Below, piece after piece: positions 8,253-17,440 of a stretch of DNA of 41,435 nucleotides (its first letter is position 1; the number at the start of each line of letters is the position of its first letter). The translations under genes and the position numbers were made by a program. Location of the stretch: positions 1-41,435 of the forward strand of contig JAFZPP010000020.1 in the NCBI GenBank assembly GCA_017550285.1, read 5' to 3'. The notes under the pieces were generated by a model, which was given only the letters and a program-made list of their open reading frames with translations, ran no database searches and was not told where the DNA came from. This stretch comes from Oscillospiraceae bacterium (GTDB lineage: Bacteria; Bacillota; Clostridia; Oscillospirales; Ruminococcaceae).

Positions 8253-8834
8253 ATGCGTAATGCTGAAATATATCACGCGATGCCGGAAAACGGTCTGACA
8301 GATATCTGGCTGCCGGAAATGGAGTTCCTGCCGCCGGATCAGGCAGAATACCGGAAATCGCTCTGGCAGGATACGCTGGAAATGGATGAGCTGACTGTTT
8401 TTGCGGTTGACGGCTACGGCGATATGTTTGCATGGAGACCGGATGACAGTGTCGTGTTTATAGAGACCGACACCGGAACATGCACGGAATATGCCTCCTG
8501 TCTGCCGGATGCAGTCTTCCGGCGCATCATTGAGTTTGCAAACGGAGACTATACCGAAATGTGCTCCGATGCCTATAAAGCCGGTCTGGATGCGGATGAA
8601 GCAGAGGACTGTATTTCAGAGCGTGATGCGGTCGGATTGCTGAAGCAGTATCAGAGCGCATTCGGTAACTATTTTTCACAGGACAAAAAGGAGTATATAG
8701 ACAGCCTCATACAGCACGGCTTTCTGCCGGATTGCAATGCCTTTTTATATGAGGAGCAAATGATCAGCGTAATTCGTGATCTGCTGCATGTGAATACAGC
8801 AGAAAGCGTCAGCATCAGACGGAAAAGCTGCTGA
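8253..8834 (+). CDS. Small acidic protein, SUKH (SMI1/KNR4)-like
   Basis: This 193-residue soluble protein has no signal peptide or membrane helix. Residues about 45-75 (FAVDGYGDMFAWRP, then VVFIETDTG) resemble the core of SMI1/KNR4 (SUKH) proteins, which are often immunity proteins of polymorphic toxins. The rest is unrecognised and rich in acidic residues. It begins 11 nt after asnB and ends before a gap with the pyrB ribosome site. No toxin gene is visible nearby, so an immunity role is only a family-level suggestion and the gene may be an orphan. Confidence 0.6.
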   Translation: MRNAEIYHAMPENGLTDIWLPEMEFLPPDQAEYRKSLWQDTLEMDELTVFAVDGYGDMFAWRPDDSVVFIETDTGTCTEYASCLPDAVFRRIIEFANGDYTEMCSDAYKAGLDADEAEDCISERDAVGLLKQYQSAFGNYFSQDKKEYIDSLIQHGFLPDCNAFLYEEQMISVIRDLLHVNTAESVSIRRKSC

Positions 8835-8869
8835 TTCTGAATCAAATAAAAACGCCGGAGGTAAAAACT

Positions 8870-9973
8870 ATGAGCGAGCATCCCTATTCGCATCTGATTG
8901 ACCTGAACGACTACCCTGTCGAATGGTGGAACAAGGTCATTTCGCTCGGCGCTTCGATCTATGCACATCCGCAGCGCTATGTGCAGGCATGTGCCGGAAA
9001 GATCATGGCGACGCTGTTCTATGAGCCTTCCACGCGGACGCAGATGAGCTTTCAGTCTGCGATGATCCGTCTGGGCGGCAGTATCATCGGCTTTGATAAT
9101 CCGATGAGCAGCTCGGTTTCCAAGGGCGAGAATATCAAGGATACGACAAAGGTCGTCAGCAGCTATTCGGATATTCTGATTATCCGGCATCCGCTGGCAG
9201 GTACGGCAAAGGCTGCCGCGCTGACTGCGGAGTGTCCGGTCGTCAATGCGGGCGACGGCGGTCATCTGCATCCGACACAGACGCTGACCGATCTGCTGAC
9301 GCTGAAAATGGAAAAGGGCAGGCTCGATCATCTGACCGTCGGTCTCTGCGGCGATCTGCTCTACGGGCGCACGGTGCATTCGCTCTGCAAGGCGCTCTCC
9401 TGCTATCCGGAAAACAAATTTGTGCTGATCTCGACGCCGGAGCTCCAGATTCCGGAATATATCATCAAGATTCTGCGCGATTCGGGCTGCGAATACCGGC
9501 TGGAATCCTCGCTCGATGAAGCAATCGGCGATCTCGATGTGCTCTATATGACGCGCATTCAGAGAGAGCGCTTTGCTTCACAGGCAGAGTATCTGGCGCA
9601 GAAGGATGTCTACCGCCTGACAACAGAGAAAATGAAGCGCGCAAAGGATGATCTGGTCGTGCTGCATCCGCTGCCGCGTGTCGATGAGATTGAGATTGCC
9701 GTGGACGACGATCCGCGTGCGATGTACTTCAAGCAGGCAAAATACGGCATGTATGTCCGCATGGCGCTGATCCTGCGCCTGCTCGAAAGTGAAAAGCCCG
9801 CAGCGCTGCTGCGCGGTGTCCGGCGCGACGATGTGTGCTGCGTGAATCCGAAGTGCATCACGGCGCAGGAGCATTATCTGCCGCATCAGTTTACGGAGAT
9901 CGGCGGCAGGACAGTCTGCGAATTCTGCGAGGAGGCTGCCGTTCCGGCAGAGCTGACCGGCGTGCACAGATAA
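8870..9973 (+). CDS. pyrB: Aspartate carbamoyltransferase with fused PyrI-type zinc domain
   Basis: This 367-residue enzyme makes N-carbamoyl-aspartate from carbamoyl phosphate and aspartate in pyrimidine synthesis. The catalytic part (about 1-308) has the carbamoyl-phosphate loop S54-T-R-T57, the mobile SVSKGEN loop with K85, RHP at 106-108, HPTQ at 134-137 and HPLPR at 266-270. After the normal end of a PyrB chain comes a tail with C324-x4-C329-x20-C350-x2-C353, including CVNPKCIT and CEFCEE. This is the same ligand spacing pattern as the C-terminal zinc domain of the regulatory chain PyrI (CxxxxC...CxxC). The PyrI nucleotide-binding domain is absent. GGAGG precedes the ATG. No other pyr genes are near. 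Confidence 0.95.
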   Translation: MSEHPYSHLIDLNDYPVEWWNKVISLGASIYAHPQRYVQACAGKIMATLFYEPSTRTQMSFQSAMIRLGGSIIGFDNPMSSSVSKGENIKDTTKVVSSYSDILIIRHPLAGTAKAAALTAECPVVNAGDGGHLHPTQTLTDLLTLKMEKGRLDHLTVGLCGDLLYGRTVHSLCKALSCYPENKFVLISTPELQIPEYIIKILRDSGCEYRLESSLDEAIGDLDVLYMTRIQRERFASQAEYLAQKDVYRLTTEKMKRAKDDLVVLHPLPRVDEIEIAVDDDPRAMYFKQAKYGMYVRMALILRLLESEKPAALLRGVRRDDVCCVNPKCITAQEHYLPHQFTEIGGRTVCEFCEEAAVPAELTGVHR

Positions 9974-9990
9974 TTTTCAAACAAAAGCGG

Positions 9991-10034
9991 AGCGTGCGTT
10001 TTCTGTCGGATCGGACAGAAGCGCGCGCTTTTTA
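9991..10034 (+). terminator. Terminator of pyrB
   Basis: A long imperfect stem (AGCGTGCG...CTGTC with GACAG...CGCGCGCT) is followed by TTTTTAT, 18 nt after the pyrB stop. Confidence 0.75.
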
Positions 10035-10085
10035 TATACACTGCCGTTTTGAAGGATGTATTGACATAACAGCGGCACTGCCGGC

Positions 10086-10114
10086 TTGACGAAACGGGCG
10101 GAGTGTGGTATAAT
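10086..10114 (+). promoter_or_regulatory. Sigma-A promoter of cysS
   Basis: The -35 is TTGACG (10086-10091), the spacer is 17 nt, and the -10 is TATAAT (10109-10114). The leader is about 55 nt, too short for a T-box. Confidence 0.9.
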
Positions 10115-10174
10115 GGGAAAGATCATAAGGTTTTGCGAAGCCAGAACCTGAATAACCGGAAGGAGCAAGGCAAT

Positions 10175-11587
10175 ATGCTGCTTTATAATTCGCTCACGCA
10201 TCAGAAAGACGAATTTCAGACAAGAGAGCCGAATCGGGTCAAGATGTATACCTGCGGTCCGACTGTCTATCACTTTGCGCATATCGGCAACCTGCGCACC
10301 TATATGATGGAGGATGTCCTCGAGAAGTATCTGACTTATTCGGGCTATCAGGTCATGCGCATCATGAATATCACCGACGTCGGTCACCTCACCTCGGACG
10401 GCGATACCGGCGATGACAAAATGCTCAAGGGCGCAAAGCGTGAGCATAAGACCGTGATGGAGATTGCGAAGTTCTATACGGATGCATTCTTCGCGGACTG
10501 CGAAAAGCTCAATATCAAAAAGCCGGAGTATATCCAGCCCGCAACAGGCTGCATTCCGGAGTATATCCATATGATCGAAACGCTGCTGCAAAAGGGCTAT
10601 GCTTATGAAGCAGGCGGCAATATCTATTTCGATACCTCGAAGCTCGAGCAGTATTACCGCTTCCATGATTTCAAGGAAGAGGACCTGGAGGTCGGTGTGC
10701 GCGAGGGCGTCGAAGGCGATGAGAACAAGCGCAATAAGGCGGATTTCGTGCTCTGGTTCACGAAGTCGAAATTCGACGATCAGGAGCTCAAATGGGAAAG
10801 CCCGTGGGGGCTTGGCTATCCGGGCTGGCATATCGAGTGTTCCTGCATCAGCATGAAGTTTGCAGGCGAATATCTCGATCTGCACTGCGGCGGCATCGAC
10901 AATGCATTCCCGCATCATACGAATGAGATCGCGCAGAGTGAGGCGTATCTCGGACATCCGTGGTGCCCGCAGTGGTTCCATGTTCTGCACCTGAACGATG
11001 AGACCGGCAAGATGAGCAAATCCAAGGGCGAATTCCTGACCGTTTCCCTGCTGGAGCAAAAGGGCTTTTCGCCGCTTGCATACCGTTTCTTCTGCATGCA
11101 GTCACATTACCGCAAAACGCTTGTATTTTCGTGGGAAAACCTCAAAAATGCGCAGACCGCATATGATAAGCTGATCGCAAAGATCAGGACGCTCCTTGAT
11201 ACGCAGGATGCCGTTGACGATGCGAAGAAGGCAGAGCTGCTCGGTGCATTCACCGCGGCAATGGACAATGACCTCAATACCGCACAGGCGATCACCGTGC
11301 TCTATGATGTCCTCAAGGCGGATACAACCGCTGCGACAAAGCTTGCCTGCGTCGCGGAGATCGACAGGGTGCTTTCGCTGAATCTGATAGAGAATGCAAA
11401 GGCACTCGGCGCAGAGGATGCCGCACAGGAGATTCCGGCAGAGGTGCTCGCACTCGTCGAGCAGCGCAAGGAAGCGCGTAAGGCGAAGGATTTTGCACAG
11501 GCGGATGCGCTCCGCGATCAGATCGCAGCGCTCGGCTGGCAGATCCGCGAGACCCGTCAGGGCACCGAGATCACAAAGATTTCATAA
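10175..11587 (+). CDS. cysS: Cysteinyl-tRNA synthetase
   Basis: This 470-residue class I synthetase charges tRNA-Cys. The start at 10175 (MLLYNSLTHQKDEF) is chosen because AAGGAG lies about 10 nt upstream and it matches the family N-terminus; an in-frame ATG at 10103 lies upstream of the -10 box. The zinc and signature segments include YTCGPTVYHFAHIGNLR (HIGH motif), the IECSCIS and HHTNEIAQSE segments, and GKMSKSKGEF (KMSKS). The C-terminal DALR-type helical domain ends with the usual RDQIAALGW segment. It is probably monocistronic. Confidence 0.97.
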   Translation: MLLYNSLTHQKDEFQTREPNRVKMYTCGPTVYHFAHIGNLRTYMMEDVLEKYLTYSGYQVMRIMNITDVGHLTSDGDTGDDKMLKGAKREHKTVMEIAKFYTDAFFADCEKLNIKKPEYIQPATGCIPEYIHMIETLLQKGYAYEAGGNIYFDTSKLEQYYRFHDFKEEDLEVGVREGVEGDENKRNKADFVLWFTKSKFDDQELKWESPWGLGYPGWHIECSCISMKFAGEYLDLHCGGIDNAFPHHTNEIAQSEAYLGHPWCPQWFHVLHLNDETGKMSKSKGEFLTVSLLEQKGFSPLAYRFFCMQSHYRKTLVFSWENLKNAQTAYDKLIAKIRTLLDTQDAVDDAKKAELLGAFTAAMDNDLNTAQAITVLYDVLKADTTAATKLACVAEIDRVLSLNLIENAKALGAEDAAQEIPAEVLALVEQRKEARKAKDFAQADALRDQIAALGWQIRETRQGTEITKIS

Positions 11588-11595
11588 GTAAAGAT

Positions 11596-11642
11596 AAGCC
11601 GCTCTATTCAAGCTGTTATGCTGAATCGGGCGGCTTGTTTTG
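11596..11642 (+). terminator. Terminator of cysS
   Basis: AAGCCGC (11596-11602) pairs with GCGGCTT (11630-11636), and an inner TATTCA/TGAAT stem extends the pairing. TGTTTT follows. Confidence 0.75.
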
Positions 11643-11699
11643 CGGCAGAAGAACTGCAATCGTAATAAATCAGAAATTGCGGGCTCTGCTGAAAAATGC

Positions 11700-11728
11700 T
11701 TGACAAAACAGGGGTTTTGCAGTATACT
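11700..11728 (+). promoter_or_regulatory. Sigma-A promoter of alaS
   Basis: A perfect -35 TTGACA (11700-11705), a 17-nt spacer and -10 TATACT (11723-11728) lie about 70 nt before the alaS start. Confidence 0.92.
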
Positions 11729-11798
11729 ATATACTGTATTGTTATGCGAGATTGCATGACTGCCATTATTTCTATATATGAAAGGAATCCTGAAAACT

Positions 11799-14432
11799 AT
11801 GGAATGGACAGGTCTTAATGAGCTGCGCGAGAAATATCTCTCTTTCTTCGAGAGCAAGGGACATACCCGCATGGACAGCGCTTCTCTGATCCCGAAGGGT
11901 GACAACTCCCTGCTTCTGATCAACTCCGGCATGGCGCCGCTGAAAAAATATTTTCTCGGACAGGCGGTTCCGCCCAATGTCCGCGTGACAACCTGCCAGA
12001 AGTGCATCCGCACGCCGGATATCGAGCGCGTCGGCAAGACCGCCCGCCACGGTACATTCTTCGAGATGCTCGGCAACTTCTCCTTCGGCGAATATTTCAA
12101 GCACGAGGCAATCGCATGGGCTTGGGAATTCCTGACCGGTACGCTTGCCATTCCGGCAGATAAGCTCTGGATTACTATTTTCGAGAGCGATGACGAGGCG
12201 GAGCAGATCTGGGAAAAGGAGATCGGCATTCCGCACGAGAGAATCATCCGTCTGGGCAAGGCGGATAATTTCTGGGAGCACGGCTCCGGTCCGTGCGGTC
12301 CCTGCTCCGAGATTCACTTTGACCGCGGCGAGGCTTACGGTCCCTTCGAGAGCTTCGAGCAGGCAAGCGACTGCGACCGCGTGATCGAAATCTGGAACCT
12401 CGTGTTCTCGCAGTTCGACAGCGACGGCAAGGGTCACTATGCCGAGATGAAGAACAAGAATATCGACACCGGTATGGGTCTGGAGCGTCTGGCATGTGTC
12501 ATGCAGGGCGTTGACAACCTCTTTGAGGTCGATACCGTTCAGAATATCATGAAGCATATCTGCAAGGTCGCAGGCATCACCTATCATGAGGATGAAAAGA
12601 AGGACGTCTCGCTCCGTGTCATCACCGACCATATCCGTTCGACCGTTTTCATGATCGGCGACGGCATTACGCCGGCAAACGAGGGCAGAGGCTATGTTCT
12701 CAAGCGCCTGCTCCGCAGAGCTGCGCGTCACGGCAGACTGCTCGGCATCAATGAGCCGTTCCTCTATCAGGTCGCGGAAACTGTCATTCAGGAGAATGCC
12801 TGCGCATATCCGGAGCTGAAGGAGAAGCAGGAGCTCATTACAAAGATTATCCGCCACGAGGAGGAGAGCTTTGCCCGTACAATCGACCGCGGCACAGAGC
12901 TCCTCGGCTCCTCGATCAATGCGCTGAAAGCCTCGAAGCAGACCGTCATCGACGGCGAGACCGCATTCAACCTGAGCGATACCTACGGCTTCCCGATTGA
13001 TCTGACGATTGAAATGGCAGCCGAGCAGGGCATGACTGTCGATGAGGAAGGCTTCCGCCGCTGCATGGAGGAGCAGAAGCAGCGCGCAAGAGCAGATCGC
13101 GCCTCGAAGGTCAAGACCTCGTGGGGCGGCGATGCAGCCGTTCCGAAGGGGCTCGCAAAGACCGAATTTACCGGTTATACCGAGACCGAGGGTGAGGCAA
13201 AGATTCTTGCAATCCTCTCGGACGGCAAGGCTGTTGATACACTCGAAGCAGGCGCAGACGGCGTTCTGATTCTCGACCGCACCCCGTTCTATGCAGAGAG
13301 CGGCGGTCAGGTCGGCGATACCGGTGAAATTTCCGGCGACGGTACCTTCTCCGTCGGCGATACCCAGAAGGGCGGCGACGGACAGTTCCTGCATATGGGT
13401 ACGCTCGAGCAGGGTACGCTCAAGGTCGGCGATACCGTTACCGCAAAAATCGACATCAAGCGCCGCAAGGCGATTATGCGCAACCACACCGCAGCGCATC
13501 TCCTTCAGGCTGCACTGCGCAAGGTGCTCGGCGATCATGTTCATCAGGCAGGTCAGCTCGTCAATGCAGACCGCTGCCGCTTCGATTTCTCTCACTTCTC
13601 CGGCATGACGGTGCAGGAGCTGCACCGCGTCGAGGAGCTGCTCAATGAGGAGATCATGAACGCACTGTCTGTTTCGACCGAGGAGATGCCGATTGACGAG
13701 GCAAAGAAGCTCGGCGCAATGGCACTGTTCGGCGAGAAGTACGGCGATGTTGTCCGTGTTGTCCGCGCAGGCGATGATTCGATTGAATTCTGCGGCGGTA
13801 CGCATGTCAGCAATACCGCAGAGATCGGTCTCTGCCGCATCGTTTCGGAGAGCTCCGTTGCGGCAGGCGTCCGCAGAATCGAGCTTGCAACCGGCGGCAA
13901 TGTCCTGAAAATGATGCAGGAGCAGGAGCATACGCTCAATGAGACTGCACGCATCCTCAAGGTCACAAATCCGGTCGAGCTGCCGGAAAAGGCGACCGCG
14001 ATTGTCAATGAGACCCGCAACCTGATCCGTGAGGTCGAATCGCTGACCGCGAAGCTCGCAAACAGCCAGCTCACCGATATCTTTGCAGGTGCAAAGGAAA
14101 TCGGCGGCATCAAGATCGTTTCCGCAATGCTGACCGACGTCAAGCCGGATGCACTGCGTTCGCTCGGCGACCAGATTCGTGATGAAGAAGAAAACGTCAT
14201 TGCACTGCTCGCAGGCGTCAACGGCGACAGCGGCAATTTCTGCTGCGTCTGCTCGAAGAGCGCCGTCGCAAAGGGCGCACATGCCGGCAAGATCATCCAG
14301 CGTGTCGCTGCAATCACCGGCGGCAAGGGCGGCGGACGTCCGGACAGCGCAATGGGCAGCATCGGCAAGAGCTATATGGTCGATGAAGCACTCAGCATGC
14401 TCCAGAGCATTGCAGGTGAATTCCTGAAATAA
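11799..14432 (+). CDS. alaS: Alanyl-tRNA synthetase
   Basis: This 877-residue class II synthetase charges tRNA-Ala and edits mischarged Ser/Gly. The start MEWTGLNELREKYLSFF at 11799 matches the family; the ATG at 11778 overlaps the AAAGGAA ribosome site and is rejected. The catalytic core has FFESKGH, the motif 2 region RHGTFFEMLGNFSFG and GLERLACVMQG. The editing domain has the zinc ligands in HTAAHLLQAAL and CGGTHVSNT. The C-Ala domain carries GGKGGGRPDSAMG. The length is standard (about 875). The HIT gene follows 64 nt later. Confidence 0.97.
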   Translation: MEWTGLNELREKYLSFFESKGHTRMDSASLIPKGDNSLLLINSGMAPLKKYFLGQAVPPNVRVTTCQKCIRTPDIERVGKTARHGTFFEMLGNFSFGEYFKHEAIAWAWEFLTGTLAIPADKLWITIFESDDEAEQIWEKEIGIPHERIIRLGKADNFWEHGSGPCGPCSEIHFDRGEAYGPFESFEQASDCDRVIEIWNLVFSQFDSDGKGHYAEMKNKNIDTGMGLERLACVMQGVDNLFEVDTVQNIMKHICKVAGITYHEDEKKDVSLRVITDHIRSTVFMIGDGITPANEGRGYVLKRLLRRAARHGRLLGINEPFLYQVAETVIQENACAYPELKEKQELITKIIRHEEESFARTIDRGTELLGSSINALKASKQTVIDGETAFNLSDTYGFPIDLTIEMAAEQGMTVDEEGFRRCMEEQKQRARADRASKVKTSWGGDAAVPKGLAKTEFTGYTETEGEAKILAILSDGKAVDTLEAGADGVLILDRTPFYAESGGQVGDTGEISGDGTFSVGDTQKGGDGQFLHMGTLEQGTLKVGDTVTAKIDIKRRKAIMRNHTAAHLLQAALRKVLGDHVHQAGQLVNADRCRFDFSHFSGMTVQELHRVEELLNEEIMNALSVSTEEMPIDEAKKLGAMALFGEKYGDVVRVVRAGDDSIEFCGGTHVSNTAEIGLCRIVSESSVAAGVRRIELATGGNVLKMMQEQEHTLNETARILKVTNPVELPEKATAIVNETRNLIREVESLTAKLANSQLTDIFAGAKEIGGIKIVSAMLTDVKPDALRSLGDQIRDEEENVIALLAGVNGDSGNFCCVCSKSAVAKGAHAGKIIQRVAAITGGKGGGRPDSAMGSIGKSYMVDEALSMLQSIAGEFLK

Positions 14433-14496
14433 GATTGTTCCGGTTCCGGAGAGGGTTCCGCCTTCTCCGGCGCCGCAGGAAAAAAGGAGGATTATT

Positions 14497-14844
14497 ATGG
14501 ATTGTCTGTTCTGCAAAATCATTTCCGGTGAGATTCCGAGCGCAAAGGTTTATGAGGACGAATTTGTCTATGCGTTCAAGGATATCAACCCGATTGCACC
14601 GCTGCATTATCTCTTTATCCCGAAGCAGCATATTTCCGGTGCATCTGCGATTACCGAGGAGAATGCGGAGATCGTCGGAAAGATTTTCACCGCGATTGCA
14701 AAGGTTGCTGCGCAGGAAAAGCTGGATTCCGGCTTCCGCGTCATTACAAACTGCGGCGATGATGCCGGTCAGACGGTTCCGCACCTGCATTTTCACCTGA
14801 TTGCAGGGCAGAAAATGGGCTGGTCCGCCGATCAGGGTGTGTGA
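14497..14844 (+). CDS. HIT family nucleotide hydrolase (HinT-like)
   Basis: This 115-residue histidine-triad protein has the signature HLHFHLIAG near residues 99-107. It begins with CLFCKIISGEIPSAKVYED, typical of HinT/PKCI proteins. The family hydrolyses adenosine phosphoramidates and aminoacyl-adenylates, which fits its place after alaS, though a functional link is inference. AAAGGAGG precedes the ATG. Its TGA overlaps the putative GTG start of comEC (GTGTGA), so the two are likely cotranscribed. Confidence 0.95.
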   Translation: MDCLFCKIISGEIPSAKVYEDEFVYAFKDINPIAPLHYLFIPKQHISGASAITEENAEIVGKIFTAIAKVAAQEKLDSGFRVITNCGDDAGQTVPHLHFHLIAGQKMGWSADQGV

Positions 14845-16943
14845 AGGAGACTGAAACGCGGCAGGCGAAGGCTTCGCCGGCTGTTTCGGCAATTCTGCAA
14901 AAAATGAAACGAGCCGGCAGCAGAACCTGTCTTTGCGGCGTGGAATGCTTTACGCTTGCATGGACCGCGGGTCTGCTGGCGGCTTTTCTGTCCGATCTGC
15001 GCGTTCTGATTCTGCTGCTTGCAGCGGGCATAGCGGTGATGCTGCGCCTGACGCGGAAGGAGCGGCTTTGGCTGCTGCTCGGCGCGGTACTCGGTGCGGC
15101 GGTCTGGCTGCGGTATGATGCAGCAGTGCGTCAGCCGATGCTGAAGCTCGACGGCGAAAAGGTCGTATGTACGGGCAGAATCACAAATACGCGCACGCTG
15201 CCGCATGACCGTGCGGTTTATACGCTGCGTACCGGTCTGAACGGTCACAGTATCTCGCTGGAATGGTATGCGGATTCTGATATACCGCCGATGCAGATCG
15301 GGGAAACTGTGACGCTTGACGCAGAGCTGACGCGCATTCGCGAAGATTACCGCTATCATACGGCGCAGTATCAGGCTGGCAAGGGCAGATATCTTCGTAT
15401 TTACGATGCATCGTTGACGCACCGCGAACCGGCAACTGGTTTTTCATTTGCGCGGACGCTGCATGCATACCGGCAGCGCATCACGGATCAGATTCTTGCG
15501 GCACTGCCCGAGGCGGAGGCGGGGCTGATCTGTGCGATGCTTTTCGGCGACAAGCTGATGCTGTCGGACGATACGGCAGCGGCATTCCGCGCGGCAGGCA
15601 TCGGGCATATTACGGTCGTTTCCGGTCTGCATCTGGTCTTCTTTTGCAGTGTGCTGGCGTGGATACTCCGGCGGCTCGGCGTATCGGCAAGAGGCATCTG
15701 TCTGCTGCATATTCCGGCGATTCTGCTGTTTATTCTGCTCGCGGACCCGTCGGTTTCCGAGGCGCGCGCCGCGGTGATGCTGATGCTTTCGCAGTCGGCG
15801 GCACTGTTCGGGCGCAGGAGTGATACGCTGCGTTCGCTCTGTATTGCAATGTTTCTCTGTACGCTGACTGCGCCCTATGTAATCGGCTCGGTGTCATTCT
15901 GGCTGTCGGTCTCGGGTGTATTCGGCATCGGCGTACTGGCGCCGTATATGACAAAGCATGTTTTCGGCAGCAGGATAAAGAGAGATTTTCTCAGTCTCTG
16001 CTGTGTTTCCGCAGCGATCTTTCCGGCATCGGCGCTGCTCTGCGGACAGTCCTCACTGCTTGCACCGGTCTGCAATCTGCTGATTCTGCCGCTTTGCATC
16101 GCGGTCGTATATTTCGGGTTTTCACTGCTGCTGACCGGCGGTCTGACGGGCTTTCTGCTGCCTGTGACCGGCATGCTCTGCCGTTTGATCCGGTATGCTG
16201 CGGGCGCGGCAGCCCGTCTGCCGTTTTCGCAGATTGTAATCGGCAGCGGAACGGTGCGTCTGGTGATCGTGCTTGCTTTCGTTTTTCTGCTGTATCTGAT
16301 GCTCTGCGGGATTCCGCCGAAGCCGCTGGCTGCCGGTATGGTCGGTGCGGCGGTGCTGATTGCCGGATTCTCGCTGGCTTTGCGGATACAGTCGCAGCGG
16401 GAAATGCGGATCGCGGTACTCGGCGGCAGCAGACAGGCAGTCGCCGTGATTTCGGCAGAGGGCAGAACAATCATCGCCGATCTGACGGATACGCCGCGCA
16501 ATGCACAGTATGCGGCGCGGTATCTCGAGGAGAACGGCATCGCGCGGGCGGACAGCTTGCTGCTCAGCGGGATGCGTGCCGCGGCAGGTTATCAGCAGGA
16601 GCTTTCCGGTATCCGGACAGAGGCAGTCCTGCTCCGCCATGCGCAAAGCTGGCGTGCGGACGGCATGGTCTGCGGCAGGATACCCGTATTCTGCGAGGCG
16701 GAAACCGTCACGCTTTCCGGCGAAGGGTTCTCTGCGGAAATCTCAGATGATACGGTGATTCTGCAATGGCGCGGGCGGCAAATCCGCATTTGTACGGAAG
16801 ATGCGCAGTCCGATGCAGATGCAGACGCCGTTATCCGATACGGTGCACAGGAATGTGAGATCACACTGCACGGCAGAACCTACAGCGGAAACAATCTGCT
16901 GCTGCGGCTCAGCGAAACCGGCAGTGCGGTATCCCCTGCCTGA
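14841..16943 (+). CDS. comEC: ComEC/Rec2 DNA-uptake channel protein with degenerate C-terminal MBL domain
   Basis: This is about 700 residues from a GTG at 14841, which overlaps the HIT stop. No strong ribosome site supports this GTG; ATG 14904 is an alternative. It has N-terminal helices, a DUF4131-like OB segment (about 100-190), then the competence core GDKLMLSDDTAAAFRAAGIG and SGLH (about 236-264) and about ten helices. The family forms the membrane channel for transforming DNA. The C-terminal region (about 530-700) aligns in position with the metallo-beta-lactamase-like domain, but where HxHxDH is expected it reads LLLSGMRAAAGYQQEL, so the metal ligands appear lost. holA follows after 660 nt, as in other Firmicutes. 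Confidence 0.9.
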   Translation: MKETETRQAKASPAVSAILQKMKRAGSRTCLCGVECFTLAWTAGLLAAFLSDLRVLILLLAAGIAVMLRLTRKERLWLLLGAVLGAAVWLRYDAAVRQPMLKLDGEKVVCTGRITNTRTLPHDRAVYTLRTGLNGHSISLEWYADSDIPPMQIGETVTLDAELTRIREDYRYHTAQYQAGKGRYLRIYDASLTHREPATGFSFARTLHAYRQRITDQILAALPEAEAGLICAMLFGDKLMLSDDTAAAFRAAGIGHITVVSGLHLVFFCSVLAWILRRLGVSARGICLLHIPAILLFILLADPSVSEARAAVMLMLSQSAALFGRRSDTLRSLCIAMFLCTLTAPYVIGSVSFWLSVSGVFGIGVLAPYMTKHVFGSRIKRDFLSLCCVSAAIFPASALLCGQSSLLAPVCNLLILPLCIAVVYFGFSLLLTGGLTGFLLPVTGMLCRLIRYAAGAAARLPFSQIVIGSGTVRLVIVLAFVFLLYLMLCGIPPKPLAAGMVGAAVLIAGFSLALRIQSQREMRIAVLGGSRQAVAVISAEGRTIIADLTDTPRNAQYAARYLEENGIARADSLLLSGMRAAAGYQQELSGIRTEAVLLRHAQSWRADGMVCGRIPVFCEAETVTLSGEGFSAEISDDTVILQWRGRQIRICTEDAQSDADADAVIRYGAQECEITLHGRTYSGNNLLLRLSETGSAVSPA

Positions 16944-17100
16944 GCGGGCAATCTCCATCCATTGATCTGAAGCCCGCCGCGGTAACCCATAACAAAAGTT
17001 TTGATCCGGCTTATTCAAAGTTCCTTTTCGGAATTGTGCTGCTAAGATAAATCGGAATTTAGATTCATATTATTTTAGTAATTCTCTCTTTATCATATGT

Positions 17101-17440
17101 CCGAATGTATCATTTCGCTGGGCGCGGGGCGCGAATGCGAGGGCAGGAACCCAAGGCGAGAAGGGAAACTCGCTTCGCTCGCATTCCCCTCTCTCCTTAG
17201 GTTCCCTCCCACACCGTTACGCCGGTGTAAAGCTCCCTCCTTCCTGATCCTCTTACCCCTAAAGGGCGGAGCTCCTTGCTTTGATAAACGAAACATTTTT
17301 GCGCGTTCGCAGCAAGAGGGAAAGGGGTAAGGAAAGCGGGGGCTCGGGGGCGAAAACCTAAGGGGAAAGGGAGAATGAGCGACCAACGGGAGCGATCTTC
17401 CTTGCCCCTTTGGTTGTCACCCCCGTTCTGTGGGGGAAAG
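17101..17440. repeat. Block of nested inverted repeats, possible MITE-like or structured-RNA element
   Basis: The 660-nt gap 16944-17603 has no credible gene. Inside it, about 340 nt form nested inverted repeats: 17149-17172 with 17180-17203 (about 20 of 24 paired); 17186-17202 (core CCTTAGGTT) with 17356-17374 (core AACCTAAGG); CTTACCCCT near 17252 with AGGGGTAAG near 17322; CCTTGCT near 17274 with AGCAAGAGG near 17311; and local hairpins ACACCG/CGGTGT (17211-17228) and GTCACCCCC...GGGGGAAAGTGAC (17416-17443). Composition is strongly purine/pyrimidine-biased compared with its neighbours. The first two pairings compete for the same arm. Confidence 0.55.

Noticed and set aside
10115-10174. T-box leader upstream of cysS, or of alaS and asnB
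   Set aside because: The leaders from the identified -10 boxes to the starts are 54-70 nt, too short for a T-box, and no T-box signature sequence is seen.
11772-14522. A 916-codon open frame on the minus strand, opposite alaS
   Set aside because: It mirrors alaS codon by codon, has no ribosome site or recognisable domain, and is a by-product of alaS codon usage.
17097-17386. Open frames on both strands inside the inverted-repeat block
   Set aside because: They are explained by the repeat structure, have no ribosome site, and are low-complexity Pro/Arg/Gly-rich.
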